Assembly (NCBI RefSeq): GCF_963678635.1
Contig: NC_087071.1
Coordinates: 31,176,141 to 31,240,140 of the forward strand
Length of the DNA stretch: 64,000 nucleotides
Origin: Symsagittifera roscoffensis
Taxonomy: Eukaryota; Xenacoelomorpha; Acoela; Convolutidae
Direction: 5' to 3'
Position 1 is the first letter of the stretch. Each line of letters opens with the position of its first letter. A program made the translations under genes and the position numbers. Positions 49,138 to 60,639 of the stretch are shown here, in pieces. The notes beneath the pieces were generated by a model that had not been told where the DNA came from, made no database searches, and was given only the letters and a program-made list of their open reading frames with translations.

Positions 49138-49459
49138 TTGTTCCGACTTTCGATACGAAAGTAACGGAATATTTGTGCTCGGGGTGGGTTATTTTTTTCT
49201 TCAGACAAATTTCGACTTTTTAACCAGACATTTTTGACGGAATTTTTTTATATCATTCGAAAGCTATTGTTGTCTTGAGCTCAAATTTGAAAAGATATTT
49301 TTTTCGTGTGGGGATGATTTTCCAAAAAAATTTCAAATTTTAGATAATTTTTTTTTCTTTTGTTTTATTTCATTAAATTTTTTAATGTTTTACTGCTCCA
49401 TAAACCTTAAAAGGCAATCGGAACATTCAGATCTTCGCCCTGATACGAGCAGTTTTGTT
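49138..49459 (+). mobile_element. Helentron-like element, internally deleted copy E
   Basis: Keeps the 5' end and about 150 bp after it, then jumps near 49300 from AAAGATATTT to CGTGTGGGGATG and keeps the 3' end (GTTTTACTGCTCCATAAACC, GGAACATTCAG, CAGTTTTGTT). The deletion removes about 215 bp. Confidence 0.8.
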
Positions 49460-49576
49460 TTTCTATTTCATTTTAAGGGCCTTGAAATATATTTTTTAAA
49501 AAGAAGACAGCTAAAACTGGGCTAATCATGCTTTTGCCTACTTTTAACTTTGCCATATGTTTACACCCGGTTGAAA

Positions 49577-50250
49577 GTTCTTCCACTTCGAAGCAATGGA
49601 GGTATCTGAAGTCACAAAAGAAAGATATTTCTCTCTTATTGTCTCTTGAAAATAGTGCACGCTAAGAGTTCACAATCAAACACACAAAACATTGATTAGA
49701 GCTCATTAGGTTTCCGTCGTTTGTTTTTAGTTTCCCAGGACGGGAAAAACAAATTTATAGTTTCCATCAAAGCAAAACAACAGGTCAAATTGTAAAAATC
49801 AGGTCAAGTTCTTCCACTTCGAAGCAATGGAGGTATCTGAAGTCACAAAAGAAAGATATTTCTCTCTTATTGTCTCTTGAAAATAGTGCACGCTAAGAGT
49901 TCACAATCAAACACACAAAACATTGATTAGAGTTCATTAGGTTTCCGTCGTTTGTTTTTAGTTTCCCAGGACGGGAAAAACAAATTTATAGTTTCCATCA
50001 AAGCAAAACAACAGGTCAAATTGTAAAAATCAGGTCAAGTTCTTCCACTTCGAAGCAATGGAGGTATCTGAAGTCACAAAAGAAAGATATTTCTCTCTTA
50101 TTGTCTCTTGAAAATAGTTCACAATCAAACACACAAAACATTGATTAGAGCTCATTAGGTTTCCGTCGTTTGTTTTTAGTTTCCCAGGACGGGAAAAACA
50201 AATTTATAGTTTCCATCAAAGCAAAACATCAGGTCAAATTGTAAAAATCC
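49577..50250 (+). repeat. Three tandem copies of a 231 bp unit
   Basis: Units start GTTCTTCCACTTCGAAGCAA at 49577, 49808 and 50039 (period 231). Copies 1 and 2 are almost identical; copy 3 lacks about 13 bp (GCACGCTAAGAG region) and has one or two base changes near its end (ACATCAGG for ACAACAGG). No ORF. The array starts soon after copy E of the Helentron-like family. Confidence 0.95.
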
Positions 50251-50839
50251 TTGAACTTAGGATTATTATAAACTCATAGAACATTGATTTACCTAAGATT
50301 CCTGGACTAAACTTTGCTCTAAAAAATCCCTGAAACCAGAAGCCGTAAATATGAAGAAATAATAAGAAAAAGAATTTCGACTCTCTTTTTTTGTAAGTTT
50401 TCCCTGCAACACTTCAGAAAAAAAGATTGACAATAATTTAGAGTTATAGGAAGACATTCTAGTGTGTTTCTACATGTTAAAGATGTGAGACAACAAAAAT
50501 GGAACGAACGTTTCACAGAGTTTGTGCCGCAGTAAAATTCCAAAAACTATGTAATTGCTTGCCCGTTTATAGGCAAGAATAACTTTGAAGCAGAACAAAA
50601 CGATCATTCAATTTTAACAACATGAAAATAACTGATCATGTCGCTGCTTAAAAAGTTTTGGCAATTGGCTTTGACTTGACCTCTTTTGAATTCTGCTTGA
50701 TAAGTGTAGTACACATGTTCTTCAGACGGACGTATCTTTTAACCGTTCGTTAAAATCCAGCAAGCTTGCGTGCCTTAACTAATGCTTAACCGCATGAAAC
50801 GACCGAATGTTTTCAATTTTAGTGGTTACTTGTCAACAA

Positions 50840-51313
50840 CACTGCCTCAAAGTGTGGCAATCTGATGCCATTCGTGGTAAAGCAAGAGGTACAGAGGACA
50901 ATTTAACTGAGAGGCCCTTTCCATAGTCTGCAGTTGACTAAACTGTCGCTGCAAGGTTTTCGATGTGGTTCGGAAAGTGAGTCGTTGAGGAAGATTTGGG
51001 TACGGGCGGTGATGAGGCATAACATTGTGAGCCTGTAACATAAGAGCTAAAAGGTATTGCTTGTTAAGGAAATGTTGAAGTTATAACATCGAGTGATAAT
51101 TCGGAGCACAAGAAAACGTAGCGACTGCTCGTGTTGCAGGAAGGTCTTTATAAGCTTTCGTGGAAAGTGCAAAAGTATAACACCGTGGAATTCTGAATGA
51201 AATAGGAGCATATGACTTTGTTGTGGCTGCAGGTTTCCACGACAAAAAATAAGAACTCGAGTGAAGTTTTTGGCTTGTTCCTTGTGATTGTGATGAGAAG
51301 ACGGAAGAGGTTA

Positions 51314-51355
<42 letters not shown>

Positions 51356-52080
51356 GCCTTAAGATTAAATGAGAGTGCGGGTAAAACGTATTATTCATGT
51401 TTTGTAACATCCGCACCAAGCATCAACAAATCCAACGTTGGATCTTGGTTGGAAACTTTGCAAGGAGAATACTGTAAAAAAGATCTGGTTGGTTTGGTGG
51501 CCTGGAGACTACTGATATCCAGATGGGTCAATGCGGATGGACAGCATAAAGTAGGTTTAAAGGGAATGAAAGTCGGGACGCTGTTACTATATGGCCATGG
51601 TACGAAAAAAGAATCTGCTGCAAATGGGTCAAACGGAATTTTTAAGATGATATGATAATTTTTTCTGACTCAAACTGCTGGATGAAAAGAGGATGGTTGT
51701 TCCAGAGGAAATTCAAGATTGGCTGAGTGCATGCTAAGAGTTTTAGTGTCAAAAACATTCTCAGAGGTGGAATGAGCCCATCTGGAGTCCTTTTCCTCCA
51801 AATCTGAAAGCTTTTCTCCAAACTAAACTTAAGTTGTCTTCACTTCAACGAACGTCTTTTTGTATTCTTTGAGAAGTTCGTCCGACCCAAGTTTTGTTTT
51901 GCCTCTAGACTACCTGAAGAAGGAAAACGGCCAATGCTTGATCCCGTTGCAGTTGTCCGAAAAAATTGACAACCGACTTAGAACTCACTGACATGAAATG
52001 AATTCATTTGGCTGAGAGACCGACTACTAATGCGATGGTGCTGAGACCATTTTTCGAGCTTCGTCCAATGACGGTGCTTC
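50840..52080 (+). other. Weak decayed coding stretch
   Basis: Plus frames hold short protein-like pieces (GNVEVITSSDNSEHKKT; LVAWRLLISRWVNADGQHK in the 147-codon ORF at 51212-51655; VPEEIQDWLSAC; LEPFFELRPMTVL). The ORF is carried partly by the GA repeat at 51321. Not recognised; probably an old element. Confidence 0.25.
51321..51352. repeat. GA microsatellite
   Basis: About 16 GA dinucleotides in a row. It makes the (RE)n and (LS)n repeats seen in the ORFs on both strands. Confidence 0.97.
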
Positions 52081-52889
52081 TGTGATATTCATCATCAAGT
52101 TAGTGCAAGTACTATAAAATATATCACTCACTAACTTATCGAGTTATATTAATTTAAGCTTCAAAACGACCACTTCCTTATTGAAAAAAACTGTCTAATT
52201 TTTTAAAAGACTGTTGTTTTTATTCATTGCAAACAAAATTAGCTTATCTTGTATTGCAAAAACCAAGTCGAAAGCAACCATTCTAATTTCAGTATCAGTA
52301 ATATCATGAAACACAGAAGATATATCCACCTAGTTTTTCTCATACTCTTACACTCTCACACAATTTTTCTTATTGGTTCCTTTTTTATATAAACTTTCAT
52401 TCACAGTTCAAACAAACCTATTCTAAACAAACCACAATCAACATCAAAATCAGACAAGTAAAATCCTTTAATGCAAGAAAACACCCATGATGATATACCC
52501 GTGGATATTGTTCGTTTTACCTTTCAACTAATCGTTTGAGAGTAGTTTGTTGCGAAGAAACAAATGTTTTAAAAATACTTTCTGTTGTAGTAAAAATCGC
52601 ACTAACTTTTTGCTTAATTAATCAAACTATTATGCCTGAAGTCTTTTCAGTTCCTCTCTAGGCGCGCGTTTAAATCCGGAAGCCATAAGTTCAGTTCGTG
52701 CCGCAGCTTCATTTTCAATAAGTATTTTAATCTGCAGCTCCAAAACCCTTTTGATCCGTATCTGCCAGACAAAGATAATTTTGCTCGTTTGTTTGTGAGA
52801 ATGTTCTCTATCTTTTTTTATTGTCAGTTATTGGACAAAACATACGCATTAGTGCCTTGAAGTTAGTGATTATCTGAATTTAGGGCTGT

Positions 52890-52960
52890 AAGGGCATGTT
52901 AGAAGGCTGTAATAGTATGTTAGAAGGGTGTAAGAGTATGCTAGATGGCTATAGCAAAAT
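52890..52960. repeat. Three diverged copies of a 24 bp unit
   Basis: The unit GTAA-AGTATGTTAGAAGGCT recurs three times with one or two changes each. Confidence 0.8.
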
Positions 52961-53105
52961 GGATTGACCTTTTCAGATCCACTTTCTCGAGACAAGGATA
53001 CAGATATATCAGATTCGGTCGAATCATTTTAGTAAGGTTTTATCTGGTTAAGCTCCTTCGACTAGCCATCAATTGTTAGACGGATAGAATCAATCAACAA
53101 AAACT

Positions 53106-53144
53106 ATCAGTTTATTATCAACAAAACTTTGATAATAAACTGAT
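53106..53144. repeat. Perfect 16 bp hairpin
   Basis: ATCAGTTTATTATCAA and TTGATAATAAACTGAT flank a seven-base loop. The nearby TTTTTCAGTT repeats on the right show local duplication as well. Confidence 0.9.
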
Positions 53145-53149
53145 TTTTC

Positions 53150-55330
53150 AGTTTAATTTTTCAGTCAGCTATCAACTGTTTGACGGATAAATTCAAAAAA
53201 ACTTCAATTTTTTAATTAGTTTTTAAAGAAGCAACTCATACTTCCCAATTTAGATTTTTGAGTTCAAATCCTACAATGGATGAGCGGTTAAGCTGTACTG
53301 ACAAAATTGGAGTGTATTAAATTTTCAACAAACAAACCAAACAAAGGAAAATAAAATTGAATTGTTTTAAAATGGAATTATTTCGATCCAATGAGTTCCT
53401 TGGAAACTATTTTTAATCACTTCGAAATCATTTTTGTCATTGTTCCGACCATTTCCCAGTGTCGAGAAAAACCGAATCGAGCAATTTAAGCAAATGAGCA
53501 AGCATATAACAGCGAATGATGCCTATTTTAAGACCTTAATTTTTTTAGGCAATTAAAACTAGTTTTTGAAGTTTTTTTAGCTTCAATTTGGGAATAAAAA
53601 ACTTCAGAAAAGACAAAATTTTTCAGCAAAAACTTTTTGAAAGAGTTTTTTTTTAAATTTTTTTCCAATATTTTTTCTTGTAAATTTTGATCAAGCTTTT
53701 GTCCAATTTGCTTTTATTACTATGACTGTCTAGAATGCCTAAAGTATATTTTCTTTCAGAGCAGTTTATTACACCAAGAAGAAAAAGCTACGCTAATTTG
53801 AAAAAAAAAGCTTTGTAAACCGTAGTTTTCTTAAGTCTGTGGTCGAAACTTTCTGTGCTGCTTGATTTGTTTCCGTTTCGTTCTAATAACCAAAAACTCA
53901 CTTTATTTAAGTTTTGTATAGTTTTTTCAAAATGTTGCTCTTTGAAAAGTTTGCATACAAGTAATATACATTTTTTCAAGAGCTCAAATAATAGAAAGAA
54001 ATTACAAATAAAAGTTTAACATTTGCTTTTCAATTGACATTTTGTATTGATGTTTTCACTAAGAATAAACTATACGTACAGTTAATGTGTAAATTTTGCT
54101 GCAGCAAGAAAAAATCCTCCCAATTTCAGCTTTTCATTTTTGAATGAGTGAGAATTGTGTCTAGACCTTAATAATTAAAATGACTCTCAATAAAACTTAG
54201 CAAATGTTTAGCTTTGATGGCCAGGAGAGTCCTTAGATTTGCAATATTGAAAGGTATAATTCTAAATTCCAAACTTTGCAGTAAAAAAGTTTCTTGAGGT
54301 GAACTTTACCCATGTAGCTCTAATAATTATCTTAATTCAATTTTCAACTTTTTAAGCGAAATCAACTTTTCAAGCAAAAACAACAGAATTTTTCTTATCG
54401 TGAAAATTTGCAAAATCCTAATTTGAAGTTTTTTCAACCTAAATGAGCTATCGAAAATTGATTTTTATCTTTTTTTTGGAACAAAAAAAACAATGGAAAC
54501 CGATTCAATCTCAAAAATGTTTCTGCATGTTTTCTTTCATAATAAATTATTATCCGAGTATATGGAAATAAACTTATTTAGGAGAATATCAGAGGAATTT
54601 AGGCTACTGAGTAACGCCTCACGAAGCATTCTCCTCAGAAGAATTAATTGTGAATGATTTTTCCCCAATTACTTTTCTTTTGATCAGTTTACCTATTTTT
54701 TAGTTTTTGGTCTAAAAAGTTAACCCAGCATATGCTGTAGACGAAGTTGTGAAATCGTTTCGTTCTCAAGACTGGTCTGTTACCTGCCTTTTATCTTCTA
54801 CAACCTTAAACCCAAATAACCATTTGAAGCTGGCAACTTGAACAAGTACTCATCGTTTCATTTGATCTGATCAAAACTCAAGGCATATAACAAATTTTTT
54901 TTCATTGTATTCTTAATGTAACAAGCAGACAGACCTTAAAGTAACGCAAAAACTAGTCCGGACATAAATTAAGTACCTGGAGAACATCGGATCTGTGCAA
55001 GAGATGGTGCTGGTAACAACGTCTTCAATCTTAACATGTCACTGCTTCCACAACGCGGCACAGTTCAACCTTTTTGAAGTCTAAGAGTTTCATTTAGATA
55101 ATTTTTATCAGAGCAAGTCTTATTGTTATGAGCAATCAGCTAAGTAAAGAGTAAGAACTGGTAGTGTTCTCCGAGTGATTAACTTGTTATATTGTTTCGC
55201 TATTGGAAAAAACTACACGGTGGAATGATCTACAGCTCACTGACAAATTGCATTGTCCAGATAGAGACCTTAGGAAAATTTTGTGACTATTTCCATCCAA
55301 TTCAAGACTACCGGGGCTGAGGTGCTCGAC
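53150..55330. other. No recognisable feature
   Basis: AT-rich intergenic DNA with poly-A and poly-T runs and short ORFs. Nothing I can support. Confidence 0.5.
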
Positions 55331-55369
55331 TCATGATACGACCGAAACAACCAAAAGGCGTCCATTTTC

Positions 55370-56245
55370 GACTTTTCAGTCGAACGATGTCCGATTTCGA
55401 CTCTTTGAGTCGAATGATGTCCGTTTTCGACTATGTTCGACTTTACTGGACATTGTTCGACTTTGCTCCTCTTTGTTCGACTATACCGGGCATTGTTCAA
55501 CTTTTATCGAACTTATCAGAAATTTTTCGCTTTTATCGGGAATTAGCCGAAGTGTCCTGAACTACAACGAAATTCGGACACCATGTGACCGTTTTTTTTT
55601 TTCAAATCATGTGTCAAAAACCTCAGCCTGGGCAGCCGAAAAATATAAAAGAAAAACAACAAAATTGAGCATCGTAGATTTGCATAGCCCGGGTTCGACT
55701 TACGTTTCAATCAGCCAGACTAAAAATGGCCTTGTTGTGACCGACTTGACCCAATTTGTCTATGTTTTGACCGATTTGATCAAAAATAAAATGGTTTTGA
55801 CTGTGTTCGATGGAAGCCAATTATGTTGCGACTGACTACTCCAAAGGAAAAAGTGTTCGACAGTGTTTGACGCAAGCCAGCTAGATTTGGTCGGACTCAG
55901 CCGAATGAAAATGTGATCGACGGAAGCCAATTATATTTCGAACGACTCGAACAATTTAGCGGTGTTTCGGACGTCTCAACCGATAGAAATAATATTCAAA
56001 ATGGTTCGACCGTGTTCGACTTATGATTCGACCGTGTTTAACTGATGATTTGGCCCCGTTCGACTCATTATTTGATAATGTTCGACTCATGATCCGAACA
56101 TGTACGACCCATGATTCGACTCTGTTCGACTCATGATTCGACTCTGTTCGACTCATGATTTGACCGTGTTCGACTCAAGACTAGACCCTATTCGACTCAT
56201 AATTCCAACCGGTTTGACTCATGATTCGACCCTGTTCGTTATTGG
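55370..56245. repeat. Degenerate 22 bp TTCGACTC array
   Basis: From 56020 to 56240 the unit GTTCGACTCATGATTCGACT repeats with a 22 bp period about ten times. From 55370 to 55980 the same TTCGAC or TTCGACTT core is spread at looser spacing. TTCGA is self-complementary, so ORFs of similar type appear on both strands (for example 55270-55500 minus and 55333-55560 plus); these are not genes. Confidence 0.85.
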
Positions 56246-56449
56246 AAAACTTTTGATGCTTTTTGGAGTTATTTATTTATTATTCAAGATTCCTTCGCTC
56301 TTGACATCAAGTGAAAAAATATGAGGAGGAATTCTTTTCCCTTTTAAATATGTTGAGAAAATTGCGAAAACTATCAGCCATCAGTATGACACCATCAGAA
56401 TCTTGGAAATAACCATCAGCATTTGGTAGAAAACAAACTGCGTACTTAG

Positions 56450-56700
56450 GGATGGGGGAGGGATTTAAACCCCCTGCTGACCCAAAGGGTCCCCCTTCTA
56501 CTTTTTTGAGATATCCATTTTTGTCTCAGTGACAATAAAAAATTTTTTCTTGGCGTCTTTGGCGCCAAATTATACTTATTTCGGTGAGGGGAGGGGGTAG
56601 GGAATCAGCGCCAAAAAACGCGATTTTTTTTGTCAAAATTTTCCGCTGAGTGCTTAAAAATGCCTTTTTGGACTGCACAAAGTTTGGTAACAAAATGAGG
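56450..56700. repeat. Dispersed low-copy repeat, related to 7780-8090
   Basis: GGGGGAGGGATTTAAACCCC, TGAGATATCCATTTTTGTC, TGGCGCCAAA, then GCGCCAAAAAACGCGATTTT and AAAATGCCTTTTTGG. Order and spacing resemble the copy at 7780. Confidence 0.5.
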
Positions 56701-57765
56701 TCTTTATTGTGGTTTAGAAAAGCTAAGCAAAGCAAAAAAATCAACATTAAAAATCAAATTTCAGAAAAGGTCGACAAAAGTTGTCAATAAATGCTAATGA
56801 AACACTGAGCTGGCAATTGATTGAATTCAAAGAGCCGAAAAATGCCGAATTCAGTACAAATGGTGAAAAACAAAAATCTGTAGTTAAAGGGTTACACCTT
56901 TGACTTGAGTTAAGCAATTTTTCGATTCTTGCCTTCGGATTTCAGAAACGAAGATTATGTCTTATGTCCTTGTGCTTAAATTCCTAACTTGCTTTCTTCC
57001 AAGCTGTGGTGCCTAATTGTTTACACTCAATCTGACTCTATGAACACACATCGCTGGTTGATTACATTTCCGGAAATCACTAGTAGATTCTGGATTCTAC
57101 TTAAACTTTGGAGAATCAATATATAAATCAAGTTGCAGTTTCAGTTCCATGGTTGATTTTTAATCAGTTTCAGAGCTTGTCGTCAGGGTTGGCAGAAAAC
57201 ACAAAATTAACTCAGGTACAAATTCGCTCTAGTTGCGCAACACAAAAACAAATTCGCTCTAGTTGCGCTAATTCTTATGCAGCTGGATGCCCGGCTTCAG
57301 CTCGATATCTACTAAAAATATAACTGCCACGTTCATCAACGCCTCGTGCTGCAAAAACACAATTACCACAGCAACGTTTAGAATCTATGTTTTATTTTTC
57401 GCAATGGGTTTTATATTCCATATTTTAATTGTGTGTATGGCGAACGCTATTCAAGCGAAATTTTAGGTACTACTTTGATAAGGTTCTCAATTAATCAGAG
57501 CTAGAAAGATTTCTTAAAAGTTGAGTTATCAAGGGTGGTGCATCAATGGTGATCAATGAAACACAGATAAACAAGTCGTAATGCATGATGAGAAAAAAAT
57601 CGATTTTTGAAGCATCTTGTTTGTTAGGTTTTGATATTCGCATCTTTTTTCAAATCAAACAAAAGTTCTATGCAAAGTGTCTTGTCGGACCGTATTTCAC
57701 TTTTTTGCTAAACGAGACAGGGCCACTTAGCTCACAGAACGATTCTCCTTAAAACGACCCATTTT

Positions 57766-58200
57766 ATGCAATTTTTTTGTTCAAAACCAATTCATTGCAA
57801 TTTATACGCTTTCAGTTTAGGTGACGATGAAATCGTTTCTGTCGACATATTGGGAAAATCCATCAACTACTCTTTAAATAGTTTTCAACTACTACTCTGT
57901 GAGCAAACTGTAAAAAAAACTCTCCTGAGCCCAAAACTAACCTCGTGGATATGGTTTGGATAACCCCCTGAGCTTTGAATCAAAACGAGAGGCTTGAAAG
58001 GATACCTTCAATTACTAATCAGTAATAATTTTAGATATAGAGAAGAACAATCAGATAAACTGTATCAGATGAACAATGAATCAAAGCAATGTTTTGTCCT
58101 TAGCAAAGTGAACAGAAAAGAGTGCGATTTATATGATTCTCACAATGTTGCAAAACTACTCGAACTCAGCAAAAAGAGAAAACAATCGATCAAATTATAA
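57766..58200 (+). pseudogene. Short decayed coding segment
   Basis: A 65-codon ORF (57766-57963, with FSLGDDEIVSVDILGKSI) and, in a neighbouring frame, a 68-codon ORF (57994-58200, with SDKLYQMNNESKQC, KVNRKECDLYDSHNVAKLL and a basic tail). Both read as real protein text and are 30 bp apart in different frames, so they may be one gene with a frameshift. Family not recognised. Confidence 0.35.
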
Positions 58201-58499
58201 TTATAATCGTACTTTTAGCAAAATTATTATTAATTAGAAGCGCCAATTTCAGATGTTTGTAAATCATTATACTGATAAAATTTTTGGTGAACCTTCGAAA
58301 ATATGATCAATTATTTTTTTTGGAAATCTTTTAAAATCTTTTTGAAACGAAAATGGGCCAAAAAAGGCATTTTCAGGCTTTTTTGGAACAATTTGACCGA
58401 AAAAATCGCTTATTTTGGCGAGCACCCCGTCAAATTTAATATATATAAGGCATTCTTAAAAGTTTTTAGAGTCAGTAAGCCAAAAATGAATATCTGAAA

Positions 58500-58640
58500 A
58501 CAGTGGGGGACCTCAACATAGTGGGGGGATCTCCAAGTAGTGGGGGGGGGGCTTTTCGGTCGGCAGGGGGTTGTTGAATCACCGAGGTAGGGCGCAGCCA
58601 AACCCCCCCCCCGACACACCCAAACCCCTTCCCAAACCCG
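58500..58640. repeat. G/C-run tract
   Basis: Runs of G (up to ten) in GTGGGGG-containing text, then a C run at about 58602. It precedes copy 2 of the AATCGATTATAAT repeat, as at 2.9-3.4 kb. Confidence 0.6.
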
Positions 58641-58734
58641 CTGGTAGCTTTAAGTACAAATTACAGTTTCTGTTAGTTCGGTAACCAACTGAAGACCACT
58701 CAAAACAAAACCAAACCACCCAATTCGAAAGAAA

Positions 58735-59075
58735 CCTGAAAAAAAATGAGAAAAAATCTTACAAAAAAATAATCGATTATAATCAATTATAATGTTTCGG
58801 AAAATATAAACCTTATAATCCATTTTCAATCGATTATAATCAATTCTTTTCAAAATTTCTGGAGACTGACAATAAACATCCATTGTGACCTTTTATTTTT
58901 CTTTTTACTGAGTGCGGGTAAGTTTCTGATTTCTAGGCTGACGCAACAAATCTTATCAGAGTATGCAAACCACATAATAAATAAACTAAATACAAAATAT
59001 AGCAAGGTACCAAAGGTCAGCCCAAGACATTCCTCGCGCGAGGAAAAATTACCCTTCTAATGTATGATAAAAGGT
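58735..59075. repeat. AATCGATTATAAT-type repeat, copy 2
   Basis: Contains ATAATCGATTATAATC, TTATAATCCATTTTCAATCG, GACAATAAACATCCATTGTG, GAGTGCGGGTAAGTT, CAGCCCAAGACATTCC and TCGCGCGAGGAAAA. The same text follows in copy 3 at 59095, offset about 360 bp, so this part is a tandem duplication. Confidence 0.85.
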
Positions 59076-59094
59076 TTTAGCAGGATCAATTCAA

Positions 59095-59475
59095 AAAAAA
59101 TGAGAAAAAAAATTTTCAAAAAATAATCGATTATAATCGATTATAATCAATTATAATGATTTTTTTTGTTCGGAATATATAAATTTTATAATCCATTTTC
59201 AATCAATTATTATCACTTCTTTTCAAAAATTATGGAGACTGACAATAAACATCCATTGTGATCTATTATTTTTTCTTTTTACCGAGTGCGGGTAAGTTCG
59301 TGATTTCTAATGACGATAGTATTGATCAGTTGGCTGACGCAGCATATCTTATCACAATATGCAAACCACATAATAAAGAAACTAAATATAAAACATAGCA
59401 AGGTACCGAAGGTCAGCCCAAGACATTCCCCGCGCGAGGAAAAGTTACCCTTTATAGTTTATAATGGATTTTTCT
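59095..59475. repeat. AATCGATTATAAT-type repeat, copy 3
   Basis: Direct repeat of 58735-59075 with about 90% identity. It carries an extra 30 bp (GACGATAGTATTGATCAGTT region) after GTAAGTTCGTGATTTC. Confidence 0.85.
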
Positions 59476-59579
59476 TGACTAAAATTTTGTCTGTATGATC
59501 AATTATCATGGAAAAAATAGATAATGTGAAGTATTTTTAATCCGTTTTATTCCATTGTTTTCGAAATAAATAAATCCAA

Positions 59580-59870
59580 TAAAATCCATTCAGGGGGCGA
59601 CCAAAATGTAGTAATTTTCAGGGGGCGACCAAAATGTAGTAATTTTAAAGAGGCCAATTTGTAGAATTTTTTTAAAAAGTGCCTAAAATTGGCATTTTTG
59701 ACCAGTTCCCCACGTACCAACCCACACCACGTTCCCCCCGCCGCAACCCCCTCCCCCACGCCCTTACACTTTTTCGTTTACCCCTCACGTTACCCAAATC
59801 GCCCTCCTTCCGCGCGCTTAAACCCAAACCACCGCATCCCCACACGTTTACCAAACCCCCACAAAACATC
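59580..59870. repeat. C-rich tract with short direct repeat
   Basis: TTTTCAGGGGGCGACCAAAA occurs twice at 59585-59640, then a C-rich stretch with CCCACAC and CGTTTACCC text follows. Overlapping ORFs on both strands are Pro-rich or Gly-rich translations of this tract, not genes. Confidence 0.6.
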
Positions 59871-60059
59871 CGTGCCAGGACAGGTAACTGTAGTACGGAA
59901 GAACATTGGGGTAGCGTGGAAACTATAGATAACTTTTGGACATTTTCGTAAACGCGATTGAAAATGGAAAAAAAGTAATTTAGCGAGAGAACATAATATG
60001 TAACTAATCTATAACAGTATTATGAAAAAGTGTAAGCAACGCTCAAAAAGATTCAAATA

Positions 60060-60280
60060 AATGGATTGTTTTTCTTTTGATAAAATTTTTCGAAAATGAG
60101 TTGAAAATAATCGATTGAAAAAGATAATATTCGGATTTCGTTGCTTATAAACTATTATCAATTAAATCCATTTTCAATCGATTACAAAATGTTATTTTTG
60201 TTATTTTATAGAGATTGACGATGAAAATCCAATATAGTTGATTAGTATCCATGAAACTTCAGTGCGGGTGCGGTAATGAG
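60060..60280. repeat. AATCGATTATAAT-type repeat, copy 4 (diverged)
   Basis: AATAATCGATTGAAAAAG, ATCAATTAAATCCATTTTCA, GACGATGAAAATCC and CAGTGCGGGTGCGG follow in the same order as in copies 2 and 3. Confidence 0.6.
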
Positions 60281-60639
60281 CCAAATGAAAATAAGCATTA
60301 GACTGGAATGCACTTTTTGAAAATAAAATTGAGTGCACCCTTATCAAGGATTCTGATAAATATCGCTCTAAGCTTTTAATGAGTTTCTGAGTTTTATAGA
60401 CCTAGAGGTTAATTTGATGTTCTTCTTTTTGTCGCTCTTTGAAGAGTGTACCCTGCTCGTGAAATAAGTTTCGTGGAATCTATCGTATTAGCGTGAACCT
60501 TTCGTGTGGAGATACCTGGATATTCGGTTGGCAGGTTGAGTATTCTGCGCCATTTTCAAAGATTTTAACCAATGAAAGAGAGGATCGCCAAGGAATCTAA
60601 TCGGCTTGTTATGTCGAGTTCACATTCTCGTCACTTTCA

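Noticed and set aside
49577-50250. CRISPR array
   Set aside because: The repeat is 231 bp and directly adjoining, with no short repeat-spacer pattern, and the surroundings are eukaryotic.
51081-51419. 112-codon minus ORF with a Ser-Leu repeat
   Set aside because: The repeat is the translation of the GA microsatellite; the rest has no protein character.
53255-53300. A circularly permuted tRNA (GAGTTCAAATCC followed by GATGAGCGGTTAAGC)
   Set aside because: The T-arm and D-arm stems do not pair and no acceptor stem can be built. Chance similarity.
59672-59951. Overlapping Pro-rich and Gly-rich ORFs
   Set aside because: Low-complexity translations of a C-rich tract on both strands.
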